Shown piece by piece: positions 46,370 through 58,504 of a stretch of DNA of 64,000 nt. Origin of the DNA: Theobroma cacao (Eukaryota; Streptophyta; Magnoliopsida; Malvales; Malvaceae); assembly GCF_000208745.1 (NCBI RefSeq), contig NC_030851.1:30940691-31004690 (forward strand). Direction: 5' to 3'. Numbering within the stretch: position 1 is the first letter of the stretch; each line of letters begins with the position of its first letter. Position numbers and translations under genes: made by a program. Below the pieces are notes generated by a model, which was not told the DNA's origin, did not search any database, and saw nothing but the letters and a program-made list of their open reading frames with translations.

Positions 46370-49300
46370 TGGTATATGGACAGTGGCTGCTTACGACATA
46401 TGACTGGAGATGAAATGTTATTTGCTCAACTGGACAAAAGAAAAGGAGGTACCGTATCCTTTGGTGATGATTCAAAAGGTAGAATTTATGAGATAGGTAC
46501 GGTTGGTAAGAACTCTCAAACTCAAATTAGTCATGTGTTGTTAGTTAAGGGCTTCAAGCATAATTTATTGAGTATTAGTCAATTATGTGACAAAGGATTT
46601 AAAGTATGTTTTAATTCAAATAAGTGTGAAGTAATAGACATAGGTACAAACAAAGTCTCATTTATAGAAAAGAGATTGAAGAATATGTAGGTTGTTTTTC
46701 TTGAAGATCTTGAAATAAATAGTGAAATATGTCTTATTGCAAATGCTGAAAATGACAGCTAGTTATGGCATAGGAGATTAGGACATGTAAGCTTGCATAC
46801 TATGTCAAAATTGATTAAAAAGAACTTGGTTGTTGGGCTGTTGGATTTAAAATTTGAAAATGAGAAAATATGTGATGCTTGCCAACTAAGAAAACAAGTT
46901 AGAACATCCTTCAAGACTAAGAAGATTGTGTCAACATCTAGACCTTTTGAATTATTACACATTGATCTATTTGGTCCAATAAGCATAACTAGTTTAGGAG
47001 GAAAATCTTATGGCTTTGTAATAGTTGATGACTATTCTAGATATACTTGGGTTTATTTTCTTGCTCATAAGAATGATGCACTATCAGCTTTTATAAGTCA
47101 TTGTAGGAAAGTGGAGAATGAAAAAGGACTAGCCATAGTTAGCGTAAGGAGTGATCATGGAGGAAAATTTGAAAATGATGAATTTGAGGAATTTTGCAAT
47201 GAAAAAGGGTTGGATCACAATTTCTCTACACCTAGAACACCCCACCAAAATGGAGTTGTAGAGAGGAAAAATTGAACCTTAAAAGAAATGGCTAGGACTA
47301 TGCTATGTGAGAAAAACTTATCAAAATATTTTTAGGCTGAGGCTGTGAACACAACAACTTATATACTTAATAGAGTCTCAATAAGACCCATGATATCTAA
47401 GGCACCATATGAACTTTACAAGGGTAAGAAACCAAACATTTCTCACCTTAGGAGTTTTCATTGTAAATGTTTTGTATTGAACAATGGAAAAGAGGCCCTA
47501 GGAAAGTTTGATGCAAAGAGTGATGAAGCAATATTTTTAGGATATGCATTAAACTCCAAGGCTCATAGAGTTTTCAACAAAAGGACTCTAAATGTTGAAG
47601 AATCGATCCATGTAGTTTTTGATGAGCCCAATGATTTACTAAAGGAAATTCATGTTGATGATGATGATGTAGAAATCCTAGATAAACAAATGGAAGAAAT
47701 GAGCTTAGAGAACAATAAGAATAGTGAAGAAAGCTCAACTAGAAGAGAAAATGAAACTCCATCTATAAAAGATTTGCAAAGAACAGAAAATCAGCATAAT
47801 GACCTTCCAAGGAGTTGGAGATTTGTAAGAGACCATCCATAAGATCAAATCATAGGTGACATTTCTCAAAGAGTTAGAAATAGGAGAGCAACAAGAGAAA
47901 CTTATGAATTTTCAGCCTTCATATCACAAATTGAACCCAAAAAGTTTTGAAAAAGCTGAAAATGAGGAAAGTTGGATAATAGCCATGCAAGAGGAACTTA
48001 ACCAATTCAAAAGAAATCATGTATGGTCACTAGTACCTAAACCTTGAAATCACCCTATTGTTGGCACAAAATAGGTGTTTAGAAATAAGGTAGATGAGTA
48101 AGGAAATGTAGTTAGAAATAAAGCTAGGTTAGTAGCCCAAGGATACAACCAAGAGGAAGGAATAAACTATGATGAAACCTTTGCAACCGTTGTTAGGATT
48201 GAAGCCATAAGGTTGTTGTTAGCTTTTGCATGCTTCATGAAATTCAAATTGTACCAAATGGATGTAAAAAGTGCATTTTTAAATGGATTCATTTAAGAGG
48301 AAGTATATGTTAAACAACCACTAGGTTTTGAAGATTTTAAAAAACCACACCATGTTTTCAAACTCCACAAAGCCTTGTATGAATTGAAACAAGCTCTTAG
48401 AGCTTGGTATGAGAGGCTTTCAAAATTTTTGGTTGAAAAAGGTTATGTTAGAGGCAGCATTGATACTGCATTATTCATTAAAAGATACTTAAAAGATTTA
48501 ATTATTATACAAATATATGTGGATGACATTGTATTTGGTGCAACTAATGAGGCTTTATACAAGAACTTGGCCAAAGAAATGCAGGGTGAATTTGAGATGA
48601 GCATGATGGGAGAGTTGAAGTACTTTCTTGGTCTTCAAATTAAGCAAAGTGAGGAAGGAATCTTCATCAACCAAGAAAGATACACTCAAGATATGCTCAA
48701 AAAGTTCGATATGCTAAAGTTGAAACCAATCTCAACACCAATGAGTCCATCCATCAAACTTGATCTAGATGAAAAAGAAAAAAAATGTAGATCAAAAGCT
48801 TTATAGAGATATGATCAGTTCACTACTCTATTTAACAGCAAGTAGACCGGATATTCAGTTTAGTGTGTGTTTGTGTGCTAGATTTCAATCACAGCCTAAA
48901 GAATCACACCTAACAGCTGTTAAGAGAATTTTTAGATACCTTTTAGAAACTCAAACTTTAGGATTATTGTATTCTAGAGAATCAACTCTTAGCTTAGTTG
49001 GATATTCTGATGCTGACTTTGCTGGTAGCAAAACTGACTGAAAAAGCACTAGTGGAACATGCCAAATTTATTGGTAGTATGCTAGTGTCATGGTCCAGCA
49101 AAAAGCAAAATTCAGTGGCTTTATCTACAGCAAAAGCAGAGTATGTATCACTAGGTAGTTGCTGTGCCTAAATATTATGGATTAAACAAAAACTAAAGGA
49201 CTATGGGTTATCAATGCATAATATACCAATATACTGTGACAATACAAGTGCGATTAATATTTCAAGGAATCCTGTGCAGCATTCTAGGACAAAGCATATT

Positions 49301-49468
49301 GAGATTAGGCACCATTTTGTAAGAGACCATGTAGTGAAAAATGATATTAAGATTGATTTTGTGAATACATTGCATCAATTAGCAAATATTTTTACCAAAC
49401 CCCTAAATGAAGATAGATTCTGTGAAATTAGAAGGAATTTAGGTATGATTTGTCAGCAGGAATTGTGA
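46370..49468 (+). pseudogene. SIRE-like pol (protease, integrase, RT, RNase H)
   Basis: The blocks in order are: protease DSGCLRHMTGD (46379); pre-integrase LWHRRLGHVSLH (46764) and CDACQLRK (46873); integrase core with HIDLFGP, VSVRSDHGG and PHQNGVVERKN (46950-47275); RT with QMDVKSAFLNGF (~48255), YELKQALRAWYERL (48378) and the catalytic YVDDIVFGAT (~48516); RNase H with SRPDIQFSVCL, GYSDADFAGSKTD (~49002), CDNTSAINIS and TRTKHIEIRHHFVRD-like (~49290), and LANIFTKPLNEDRF. The order PR-INT-RT-RH defines Ty1/copia. In-frame stops lie at about 46688, 46760, 47273, 47334, 47840, 48047, 48074, 48098, 48295 and 49039, and there is a frameshift near 48785. Confidence 0.85.
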
Positions 49469-49504
49469 GAAAAATCTTGGCTTATGCTCATAAAACAGAA
49501 TGCA

Positions 49505-49538
49505 TTTAGTCGACTAAGGTGAAACTTAGTCAACTAAG
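49505..49538. repeat. Paired TTAGTCGACTAA palindromes, 20 bp apart
   Basis: TTTAGTCGACTAAG at 49505 and CTTAGTCAACTAAG at 49525, with a 6-bp linker. It has the same architecture and spacing as the two pairs in the LTR, and lies about 330 bp upstream of the post-pol ORF start. Confidence 0.8.
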
Positions 49539-49867
49539 AGTGTTCCGTTAGTCTTAAATAATAAGACTCAGTCAAATGAATGAAGAAAGAATAAAATAAT
49601 GTGTACTGGACAATAAACAAAAGAAGAAAAATCACCTAGGAGAATAACCAAAATGTAGAGGGAATTTTAAAATTTTTAAAGTGAGGCAGTCTTTAAGGGT
49701 GAGACAAACAGTTTTTCAAGTGAAATTAAAACTGTTGACAACTTCCTTTTTCTTTACATTTTCTCTCCCCTGAAACTGAAACTCAGTCTCTTTATATTCT
49801 CACCTTTGAAACCTACTCACACAAAACCAAAACCCTCGTGCCCTAGTTAGAAATCTTCAGAATCAAA

Positions 49868-50393
49868 ATGGCTAAGACCTCTCAAAGTAAGGAAATCATT
49901 AAAAAGAAGAAGGAAAAAAAGGCCACTGGTAAAAGGGTCAGAAGAAAAAATGTTGAAGAAGAAACAGAAAATCGAGTTTGCATCAAAGAGTGGAAAATCT
50001 TGAAAGTCGCAAAAAGAGAAGAAACAGAAAGCAGGGAAGAAGAAGGATAAAGAGACAACGCTCAGGAAAGGTACTTCCTCTTCTTCTAAGTTCAAAAATA
50101 GAATGCATGAGGAAAGGTTTAGAAAAATAGAAAATGCTCCCATTACCTGCGGGAAATATATAGATTGGGAAAGCTTTAGTGAATATCCAGAAATTCATAC
50201 TAGCCTATCAGATTATTTTGAGGATTTGAAATTGAAAGAATATAGCACTTTTAGGAATAAATCCTATAGTGCAAGCCTGGTGAAGGAGTTTTATGCTAGT
50301 ATAGCTTTAGGAGAAGAAAAATTAGATGATTCACATGATTATGTTTAAAATGGACTGAATATATTTTTGAATGGGAAAGAATTTGTGGTCACC
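49868..50393 (+). pseudogene. SIRE post-pol ORF, 5' part (interrupted by gypsy insertion)
   Basis: The ATG at 49868 (MAKTSQSKEIIKKKKEKK) gives a very Lys-rich, possibly nuclear-targeting N-terminus. A frameshift near 50040 leads to the frame with RKIENAPITCGKYIDWESF, SLVKEFYASIALGEE and, after a stop at 50346, LNIFLNGKEFVVTAD, where the gypsy LTR begins. These blocks match the ORF at 13312-14340 in the same order (CGKMVDWES, LVREFYSSIRLSE, LNVFLGGIEFTLTAFD). SIRE elements often carry an env-like ORF here. In this copy the domain is the plant-transposon-protein type rather than a recognisable envelope, and I see no membrane segment in the part that can be read. Confidence 0.7.
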
Positions 50394-50398
50394 GCTGA
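50394..50398. other. Target-site duplication GCTGA, left copy
   Basis: GCTGA directly before the LTR start TGTAAAACC. The identical copy is at 61609-61613. A 5-bp duplication is typical of LTR-element integration. Confidence 0.95.
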
Positions 50399-53300
50399 TG
50401 TAAAACCTGATCCTATAAATACATGTCATGACATATATGCACTGAGTAGCATGTTATTACGCTAGAAAAGCACCTAAGAATAGACGAAACCTGATATAGT
50501 ACCTAACGGTACACTTAAATTGATTTAACCTCGAACTAGTTCAAATAGGAATTGTAGGATGAAATTTAATATTTTATAGTCAAGGAATGACTAAAAATGA
50601 TTACTCGGAGTTCGAGGGTTCATTAGGGGTAAAATTGAAAATTTTGATGTTTAGGGGCAAAAGTCGTCATTTTGCCATCTAAGATAATAATTTGATAAGG
50701 GAGTGAAATTTTTGACCAAGATTAACTATTTGGAGTATAATTTAATGATAGGAAGTGAAAAAGTTTAATTCTGGTGATTTTTAGAGTGTAGGGGTAAAAT
50801 TGTAATTTTACCACTCACGGACAAAATTTCAGATTTTGAGAGAATTTAGATCAAATTTGACAAATTGAAGAATGGTATGAGTATAAGGGATGAAAAATAT
50901 GTCTATGAGCAATTTTTCAGTTTTTTGGGCAAAATGTAATTTTTCACTTTTACGGGGGCAAAAGTGTAAATTTCAAAAATTACTCCACCAAGACTTTGGA
51001 TAAGTCTGAGAATTTTATCTAAGCTATGGATATGTGGGACAAGTGTATGGTGAAAATTTGGAAACAAATGGATGAAATTTTAAAAATGGGCCAATGGGAA
51101 ATTGACACGTGGCATTTTTAAAAATAAAATAATATTATTTTAATAAAAAGTCAGCCCATTTAAACCCCATTTTAAGTGCTGGCCAGCCATAAGGAAGAAC
51201 AAGAGAGGAAAGGAAGAAAAAAAGAAAAACCAAAGAGAAACAAGAAAATTCAAAGGGGAATTCGTGTTTTTCGCTCATTTACGTGTCTAACGGTAAGATT
51301 TTTCGATTTTAACTTGATTTCTACCTTTCTTATGCCTTTATTTCCATTTAGCATGCTTGAGGAGAGAGATCAAAAAGTGATATCAAGGGCTGGATGAAAT
51401 TCTAGGGGAGAGAAATTGAAATTTTTAGGTTTTGATTTTTAGTTAAATTGATAGTTTTAGTTAGTTAAATGTGTTTAGAAATTAAATTGGGCAAGAAATC
51501 ATTAAATTTTCACAATACCCACCCTTGGCTGAATCTGCAATGAGGTACAATGATGATGATATGAAATTTATTCTAAGAGAAATGAAGAGAAAATGATGAA
51601 AAATGATTAAATGTGATAGAAAAACAAAGTAGAAAATTTATCGAGTTAATGTCCCATTTTTGGCCGAATTTTCCAAGGAAGGGAGTGAGCTGATTTTGTT
51701 GTTTTTAGAAGGTTATTGGCTGATATTTAATGGTTAGAAATGTTGGAGAGAGAATGGGATGATTTAGAGCTAAAATGGAGCGCGTTAGCAATTTATCGGG
51801 CAAAGTGCCAAAAATAGGTTAATATCGCGTTTAAGCCGTTTTAGGCTATTTCATTTCATACCATGCATTAGTATAGGATTTAAGTTAATTATATAGTGAT
51901 TTAGCATCAATGTGATGAATTGTGTAAATTTTTGTAATGTGTCTAGGAGGAGAGCCTTCCGAAAAAAGCAAAGAAGTCGTACCCGATGAGTAGTGATCGG
52001 GGCGCTTAGAAAGCTTTTAGTTTGTACAAACGATGAGTAAACTTATTATTATTATAAATTATCTAGAGTTTATTTTTAAATGCCCTTTATGTATTTTATG
52101 AAATGAGAACGAGATTAAAACGAGATTTTTGATGTATTAGGAATAAATGTAACAAATAAAAATATATTATATTGATTATGAAATTGAGTAATTGGAGACT
52201 ATTAACTGTCTTGAAAATTATATATTTTCCTAGGAATGGCTTATGAGAAATGAGTATATGTGGCTATATTTTGTGAGTGCATTGGGAAATTTATCTAAGT
52301 TATTTTTACTATGCAGGCTGGATAATAAATAAAAGCCACGTTATACTGTCGAAATTTTATTAAAATTGGTGGGTTAGTCACTGCAGTGACGGGTTTCCGT
52401 GGACTGTCTATTAGAGGGGCACGGTAAACCCAGTTATATAGTTACTTCGGTTGTAGAGGCGAGGAGGGTAACTCCTGAGGTAGTATTAGAGCTCACTTCA
52501 CGTTGAACCCCCACGTGAATGTGTAACTCGGCCAACACCAAGGAACGACTTGTTTTAAAAATAAAAATGTGTTTCACGTGTGAATATTTTGACACCCTTG
52601 GCGGACTCGGTTAGATGCCTCTGCCAAGGTATCCCCAAGGATTGGTTTTGGCTTGAGCCTTGTTTTAATAAAAGACAACCTTAACAACTGTTTTGGTAAA
52701 TTACAAATATTTTATGGTTTAAGAAATAAATTAGAAACATTATGAAATGGGTTGAAATTTGTTGTTTAAACTTACCTCAATTTTACTCGCCTTTAGATAT
52801 TTATGATAATGTCTGTTTACTCATTGGGATTTTATAATCTCACCATCCTCCTTTTCACCCATTTCAGGTTCAGTATAGATTGTAGATAGCTGATTTCATC
52901 GAGGACTACCATTGGATCTGCATTTTCCAAACCGTAGGTTCACAGTCCTCTTTACTTTTGTTTATTCGGGGGCCTTCTTGTTATTGTAAATTAAATTAAA
53001 TATTTTTGGCTTACTGTATTTTAATATGTATAAATTTATTTAGCTTTTACGCTATAAAAATTATTCACGTATAACTCTATAAATATTATTTTATAAGAAA
53101 ATATAATATTTCCCTTAATATTTCTTTTATTTTTTTATTATATTCAAATAACCGTAATTTCATTTTAAATGAAGATTTTAGACTTTTAAACTCATTTAAA
53201 ATATGAATTATGTGTTTTGTACTTGTATATTATGTTTTAGCCAGTTTCGAAATTTTTGAGAAAAAAATAACAAAAATACCCCTGTGTGGCGAAAATTTTA

Positions 53301-53491
53301 TTTCGATTGTTTTTGATCTAAAATAATGTATATTCTCTAAAAACTCGAAATTTAACAACGATTGCTCACAGGAAAGGAAAGAAATTGATATGTAAGCCTT
53401 GCGGGGTTTCGGTTGGCATTCCGAATAATGAGTGTCAATCGGGACGTTAAGGCGATTGTCATAGGCCTGAGGGAGGTTCTGGGTCATGACA
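50399..53491 (+). repeat. 5' LTR (3093 bp) of the gypsy element
   Basis: It begins TGTAAAACCT and ends GGGTCATGACA. It aligns end to end with 58505-61608. Differences visible by eye are mostly C/T and G/A changes plus a few short indels. It contains a 14-bp palindrome GTCACTGCAGTGAC at 52377. No gene inside. Confidence 0.92.
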
Positions 53492-53498
53492 ATTCGAT

Positions 53499-53510
53499 TG
53501 GTATCAGAGC
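53499..53510 (+). other. Primer-binding site, initiator tRNA-Met
   Basis: TGGTATCAGAGC, a perfect match to the common plant retrotransposon PBS, 7 bp after the LTR end. Confidence 0.9.
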
Positions 53511-53672
53511 TTTTGATTTTAAAGATAAGATTTTTTGGTTTTAAAGTGGTTTTAAAAATTTAAAGTATCAGTGCGGCCCCGGATTAAGTTTTGTTAGGTT
53601 GAATAGAATGCATGCATTTTCATATAGAGCCTAAGGTTCCCTAAGTTTGCTCATTTTCTCTTATAGATTATT

Positions 53673-54790
53673 ATGCCTCCTCGACGCGGACGCCCACCTC
53701 TCACTAGATCGTTTGGGAGGGGAAAAGATCATTCCCAACGTCGTCAACTAGATGCAGTAGGGGAAGAATCAACTGCGTCTACCATTCGGGCAACACTTGC
53801 TGCTGAGTAGGCCAATAGTCCTCCACATCCTCCACCTCCTCCGCCACCTACTAGTATTCCCGTCATGCCTACTGAGGCAGCACAGGCATTGGTAGCTTTC
53901 TTTATCGCAATGGCTGATGGAGCTCAGACTGGTCAAGTTCCACCTATGTATCCATTTCCAAGAAGCTAAAGGAGGCTAGACAGCTCGGTTGTGTGTCTTT
54001 CGCGGGTGAGTTGGATGCCACTGTGGTAAAGGACTGGATTAATCAGGTTTCAGAGACCCTTTCTGATATGAGATTAGATGACGACATGAAGCTGATGGTG
54101 GCTACGAGATTATTAGAGAAGAGGGCTCGTACTTGGTGGAATTCAGTGAAGTCTCGTTTCACTACTCCTCAGACGTGGTTTGATTTTCTCAAAGAATTCG
54201 ATGGTCAGTATTTCACTTATTTTCATCAGAAAGAAAAGAATAGAGAATTTCTGAGTTTGAAACAAGGGAATCTAATTGTAGAGGAGTACGAGACTCGTTT
54301 TAACGAGTTGATGTTATATGTGCCAGATCTGGTGAAATCTGAGCAGGATCAGGCTAGTTATTTCAAGGAAGGGCTCCGTAATGAGATTAGAGAGCGGATG
54401 ACAGTGACTGGTAGGGAGCCACATAAGGAGGTGGTACAGATGGCTTTACGGGCTGAGAATAGGAGGATTCGGATTAAGTTTGCAAAAAGGAGAAATCCTG
54501 GTATGTTTTCTAGTCAGCCAGTAAAAAGAGGCAAGGACTCAGCGATTTTAGGGAGTACTACTTCTGTTTTCGTGACATCTCCTCGACCTCCATTTCCACC
54601 ATCACAACAGAAACCTTCAAGGTTTAGCAGATCTGCTATGACTGGTTCTGGGAAGAGTTTTGGAGGTTCTGACCGATGCAAAAATTGTGGGAATTATCAT
54701 AGTGGGCTATGTAGAGGGCCAACAAGATGTTTCCAATGTGGATAGACGGGTCATATTAGGAGTAATTGCCCAAGGTTAGGACGAGCCACG
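53673..54790 (+). pseudogene. Gypsy gag
   Basis: It starts MPPRRGRPPLTRSFGRG at 53673, followed by a Pro-rich stretch. There is a stop at 53808 and a frameshift near 53960. The capsid domain follows (WINQVSETLSDM, ARTWWNSVKSR, TWFDFLKEFDGQYF, YETRFNELMLYVPDLV), then a basic linker and two Cys motifs, CKNCGNYHSGLC and a CCHC knuckle CFQCG.TGHIRSNC broken by the TAG at 54743. This is the retrotransposon gag order of plant chromoviruses. Confidence 0.85.
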
Positions 54791-54859
54791 ATAGTTGCAT
54801 CATCTTCACTAGCTCACACACTGATATGCAGAGGAGAGATTCTTTTGGGTTACCACCGA

Positions 54860-57800
54860 GACAGAGAGTGGCCATATGGTCCGATGTGGAGAGTAATACC
54901 CCGGCACATCCACCTTTGAGACCACAAACTCGTACCTCGACAAGAGTTTTCGCTGTGACGGAAGATGAGGCACGGGTCCGACTTGGAGCAGTGACAGGTA
55001 CTATGTCTTTATTTGATAAAGATGCTTATATTTTGATAGATTCTGGCTCATATAGGTCTTATGTAAGCACCACATTTGCATCGATTGCTGATAGAAACCT
55101 GTCACCATTAGAGGAAGAAATTATAATTCACACCCCTTTAGGAGAAAAACTAGTTAGAAATAATTGTTATAGAGATTGTGGGGTAAGGGTAGGCGAGGAA
55201 GAATTTAGGGGTGACTTAATTCCTCTAGAGATCTTGGTTTTGATCTAATATTGGGTATGGACTGGTTAACTACACATCGGGTGAACCTGGATTGTTTTCG
55301 AAAGGAAGTTGTTCTTCGAAATTCAAAGGGAGCAGAGATTGTGTTTGTAGGGGAACGTCGAGTATTACCGTCCTATGTAATCTCGGCCATCAAAGCTTCG
55401 AAATTAGTGCAGAAAGGGTGTCCGGCATACGTGATTGATACTTCAAAGGGGGAACCTAAGTTAGAGGATGTCCCAATAGTAAGTGAGTTTCCTGATGTAT
55501 TTCCTAATAATTTACCGGGACTGCCTCCTGATCGAGAGCTTGAGTTCCCTATTGATTTACTTCCGGGTACTGCATCTATTTTTATCCTTCCATATAGAAT
55601 GGCTCTGGCAGAGTTGAAGGAACTGAAAGTCCAGTTGTAAGATTTAGTGGATAAAGGTTTCATTCGCCCTAGCATTTCTCCTTGAGGAGCACTAGTCCTA
55701 TTTGTCAAGAAGAAAGATGACATTCTTCGATTGTGTATTGATTACCGTCAACTGAACCGAGTGACCATCAAGAATAAATATCCTTTACCCCGGATAGATG
55801 ATCTTTTTGATCAATTACGAGGCGTTATGGTATTCTCTAAGATTGATTTGAGATCTGGGTACTATCAGTTGAGGATTAAGGAGCAGGATGTTTCCAAGAT
55901 TGCCTTCAGGACGCGTTATGGGCATTATGAGTTTCTGGTGATGCCGTTTTGTTTGACTAATGCCTCGGTAGTTTTTATGGATCTTATGAATAGGGTATTC
56001 CATCCATACTTGGATAAGTTTGTGATAGTATTCATAGATGACATCCTGGTTTATTCGTAGAATGATGATGAACATGCTGTTCATTTGCGCATTGTGTTGT
56101 AAACTTTGCGTGAGAGACAACTCTATGCCAAGTTCTCTAAATGTGAATTCTGGTTGAAGGAAGTGGTTTTCTTGGGACATGTGGTGTCTGAAGCTGGAAT
56201 TTATGTCGATCCCAAGAAGATTGAGGCAATCTTACAATGGGAGGAACCGAGAATGGTAATTGAGATTTGTAGTTTCCTTGGCTTAGCTGGTTATTACCGG
56301 AGATTTGTTCAGGAATTTTCTTTGATAGCAGCTCCTCTGACTCGTTTGACTCGTAAAGGAGTTAAGTATGAGTGGGATGATGTTTATGAAAATCGATTTC
56401 AAGAGCTAAAGAACCGGTTAACCTCCGCTCTTGTCTTAACACTTCCTGTTAATGGAAAATAATTTGTGGTATACAGTGATGCATCTAAGTTGGGATTAGG
56501 GTGCGTATTGATGCAAGATGAAAAAGTAATAGCTTATGCTTCCCGACAGTTGAAGAAGCACGGGACGAATTACCCTACTCATGACTTGGAGTTAGCAGCA
56601 ATAGTCTTCGCATTGAAGATTTGGAGACATTGTTTATATGGTGAGCGTTGTCAGATTTTTACTGATCATAAAAGCTTGAAATATTTGCTCACCCAGAAAG
56701 AGCTTAATTTGAGACAGAGACGATGGTTGGAGTTGATTAAGGATTACGACTTGATGATTGATTATCATTCAGGAAAGGCAAATGTGGTAGCGGATACCTT
56801 AAGTCGTAAATCTTCATCGTTGTTAGCAACACTCTGGAGTTCTTATTTTTCGATGTTACTTGAGATGAAATCTCTAGGGATCCAATTGAATAATGGTGAG
56901 GATGGAACCCTGCTTGCTAGTTTCGTTGTGAGACCTTCATTGTTGAATCAGATCAGAGAATTGTAGAAATCTGATGATTGGTTGAAACAGGAAGTTCAAA
57001 AGCTGCAAGATGGAGAAACTAGTGAGTTTAGACTCAACGATGATGGTACTTTGATGCTTAGAGATCGAATTTGTGTCCCTAAGGATGATCAGTTGAGACG
57101 AGCTATTTTGAAGGAAGCTCATTCTTCTGCCTATGCTTTACATCCCGGAAGCACCAAGATGTATCGGACTATTAAAGCAAGTTATTGGTGGTCGGGTATG
57201 AAACGAGACATAGCAGAGTTTGTAGCCAAATGTCTCACATGCCAACAGATCAAGGCGGAGCATCAAAAACTGTCAAGTACTCTTCAACCTTTACCGATTT
57301 CGAAATGGAAGTGGGAACTCGTGACTATGGATTTTGTTTTGGGACTACCGCAGACACAGAGGGGAAAGGATGTAATCTGGGTGATCGTAGATCGATTGAC
57401 TAAGTCCACTCACTTTTTAGATGTCCATAGTACATACTTTATTGAGAAGCTGGCTCAGCTCTATATAGATGAAATTTTGAGGCTACATGGAGTTCTCGTT
57501 TCTATAGTGTCAGACCGAGATCCTCGATTCACTTCTCGATTCTAGTTGAAATTTCAAGAAGCTCTCGAAACCAAATTGAAATTTAGCACTACTTTTCACC
57601 CATAGACGGATGGTCAGTCAGAGAGGACTATCCAGACCTTGGAGGATATGTTACGGGCTTGTGTCATTGACTTTATTGAGAGTTGGGACAGACATTTGCC
57701 ATTGGTGGAATTTGCTTACAACAATAGCTTTCAGTCTAGCATTGGTATGGCACCGTACGAAGCTTTATATGGAAGAAAATGTCGTACTCCACTTTGTTGG

Positions 57801-58464
57801 GATGAAGTGGGTGAAAGAAAGTTAGTGAGTGTGGAATTGATCGAGCTAACTAATGACAAGATCAAGGTTATACGAGAGAGGCTAAAGGTAGCCCAGGATA
57901 GGTAGAAGTGCTATGCAAATAAACGGAGAAAAGACTTGGAGTTTGAGATCGATGATAAAGTTTTTCTTCAGGTTTCTCCTTGGAAAGGTAATAATCTGAA
58001 TACTTTGTGGTATTAAGTTTTATTTGATTATATTATTGTGGTAAATTATGGTGTTTTATTGGATAATGAAAGGTGTGATTCGATTTGCGAAGAGGGGAAA
58101 GCTCAACTTGAGATATATTGGACCATTCCAGATCATTGAAAGGATTGGACCAATGGCTTATAGACTTGAATTACCCCCGGAGTTAGATCGGATCCATAAT
58201 GTCTTCCACGTCTCGATGTTGAAAAAGTATGTTCCCGATCCTTCCCACATTCTAGAGACACCACCGATTGAACTGCATGAAGATTTGAAATTCGAGGTGC
58301 AGTCGTTACGTATTCTATATCGAAAGGATCGAGTGCTGAGGAACAAGAGCATTCCAATGGTGAAAGTATTGTGGAATAATGCTTGAATGAAAGAAATGAC
58401 ATGGGAAGTAGAGCATCAGATGAGGAACCAATACCCGCATCTATTTGTCGAATCTGGTAAGTGA
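54860..58464 (+). pseudogene. Gypsy pol with chromodomain-like C-terminus
   Basis: Aspartic protease ILIDSGSYRSYVSTTF (55033); RT from LPPDRELEFPIDL (~55525) through [20 protein letters not shown] (55734) to the catalytic [10 protein letters not shown] (~56030); RNase [16 protein letters not shown] (56471) and [11 protein letters not shown]; integrase zinc region HPGSTKMYRTI and CLTCQQIK, catalytic core MDFVLGLP (57328), SDRDPRFTSRF (57511) and the TDGQSERT block (57605); C-terminus [19 protein letters not shown] and the chromodomain-like PMVKVLWNN...MTWEVEHQM up to the stop at 58464. Stops lie at 55638, 55684, 56058, 56100, 56460, 56964, 57543, 57603, 57903 and 58384, with a frameshift near 55248. 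An 85-nt intron-like insert sits at 57988-58072. Confidence 0.88.
57988..58072 (+). other. Intron-like 85-nt GT-AG insert in the integrase region
   Basis: The coding frame runs ...SPWK G|.. up to 57987 and resumes exactly in phase at 58073 with GVIRF. The insert begins GTAATAATC, ends AATGAAAG, is strongly AT-rich, has in-frame stops and is not a multiple of three. Confidence 0.7.
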
Positions 58465-58490
58465 AATTTTGAGGTCAAAATTTTATTTTT

Positions 58491-58504
58491 AAGGGGGGTA
58501 AAGT
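58491..58504 (+). other. Polypurine tract of the gypsy element
   Basis: AAGGGGGGTAAAGT directly before the 3' LTR. Confidence 0.85.
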
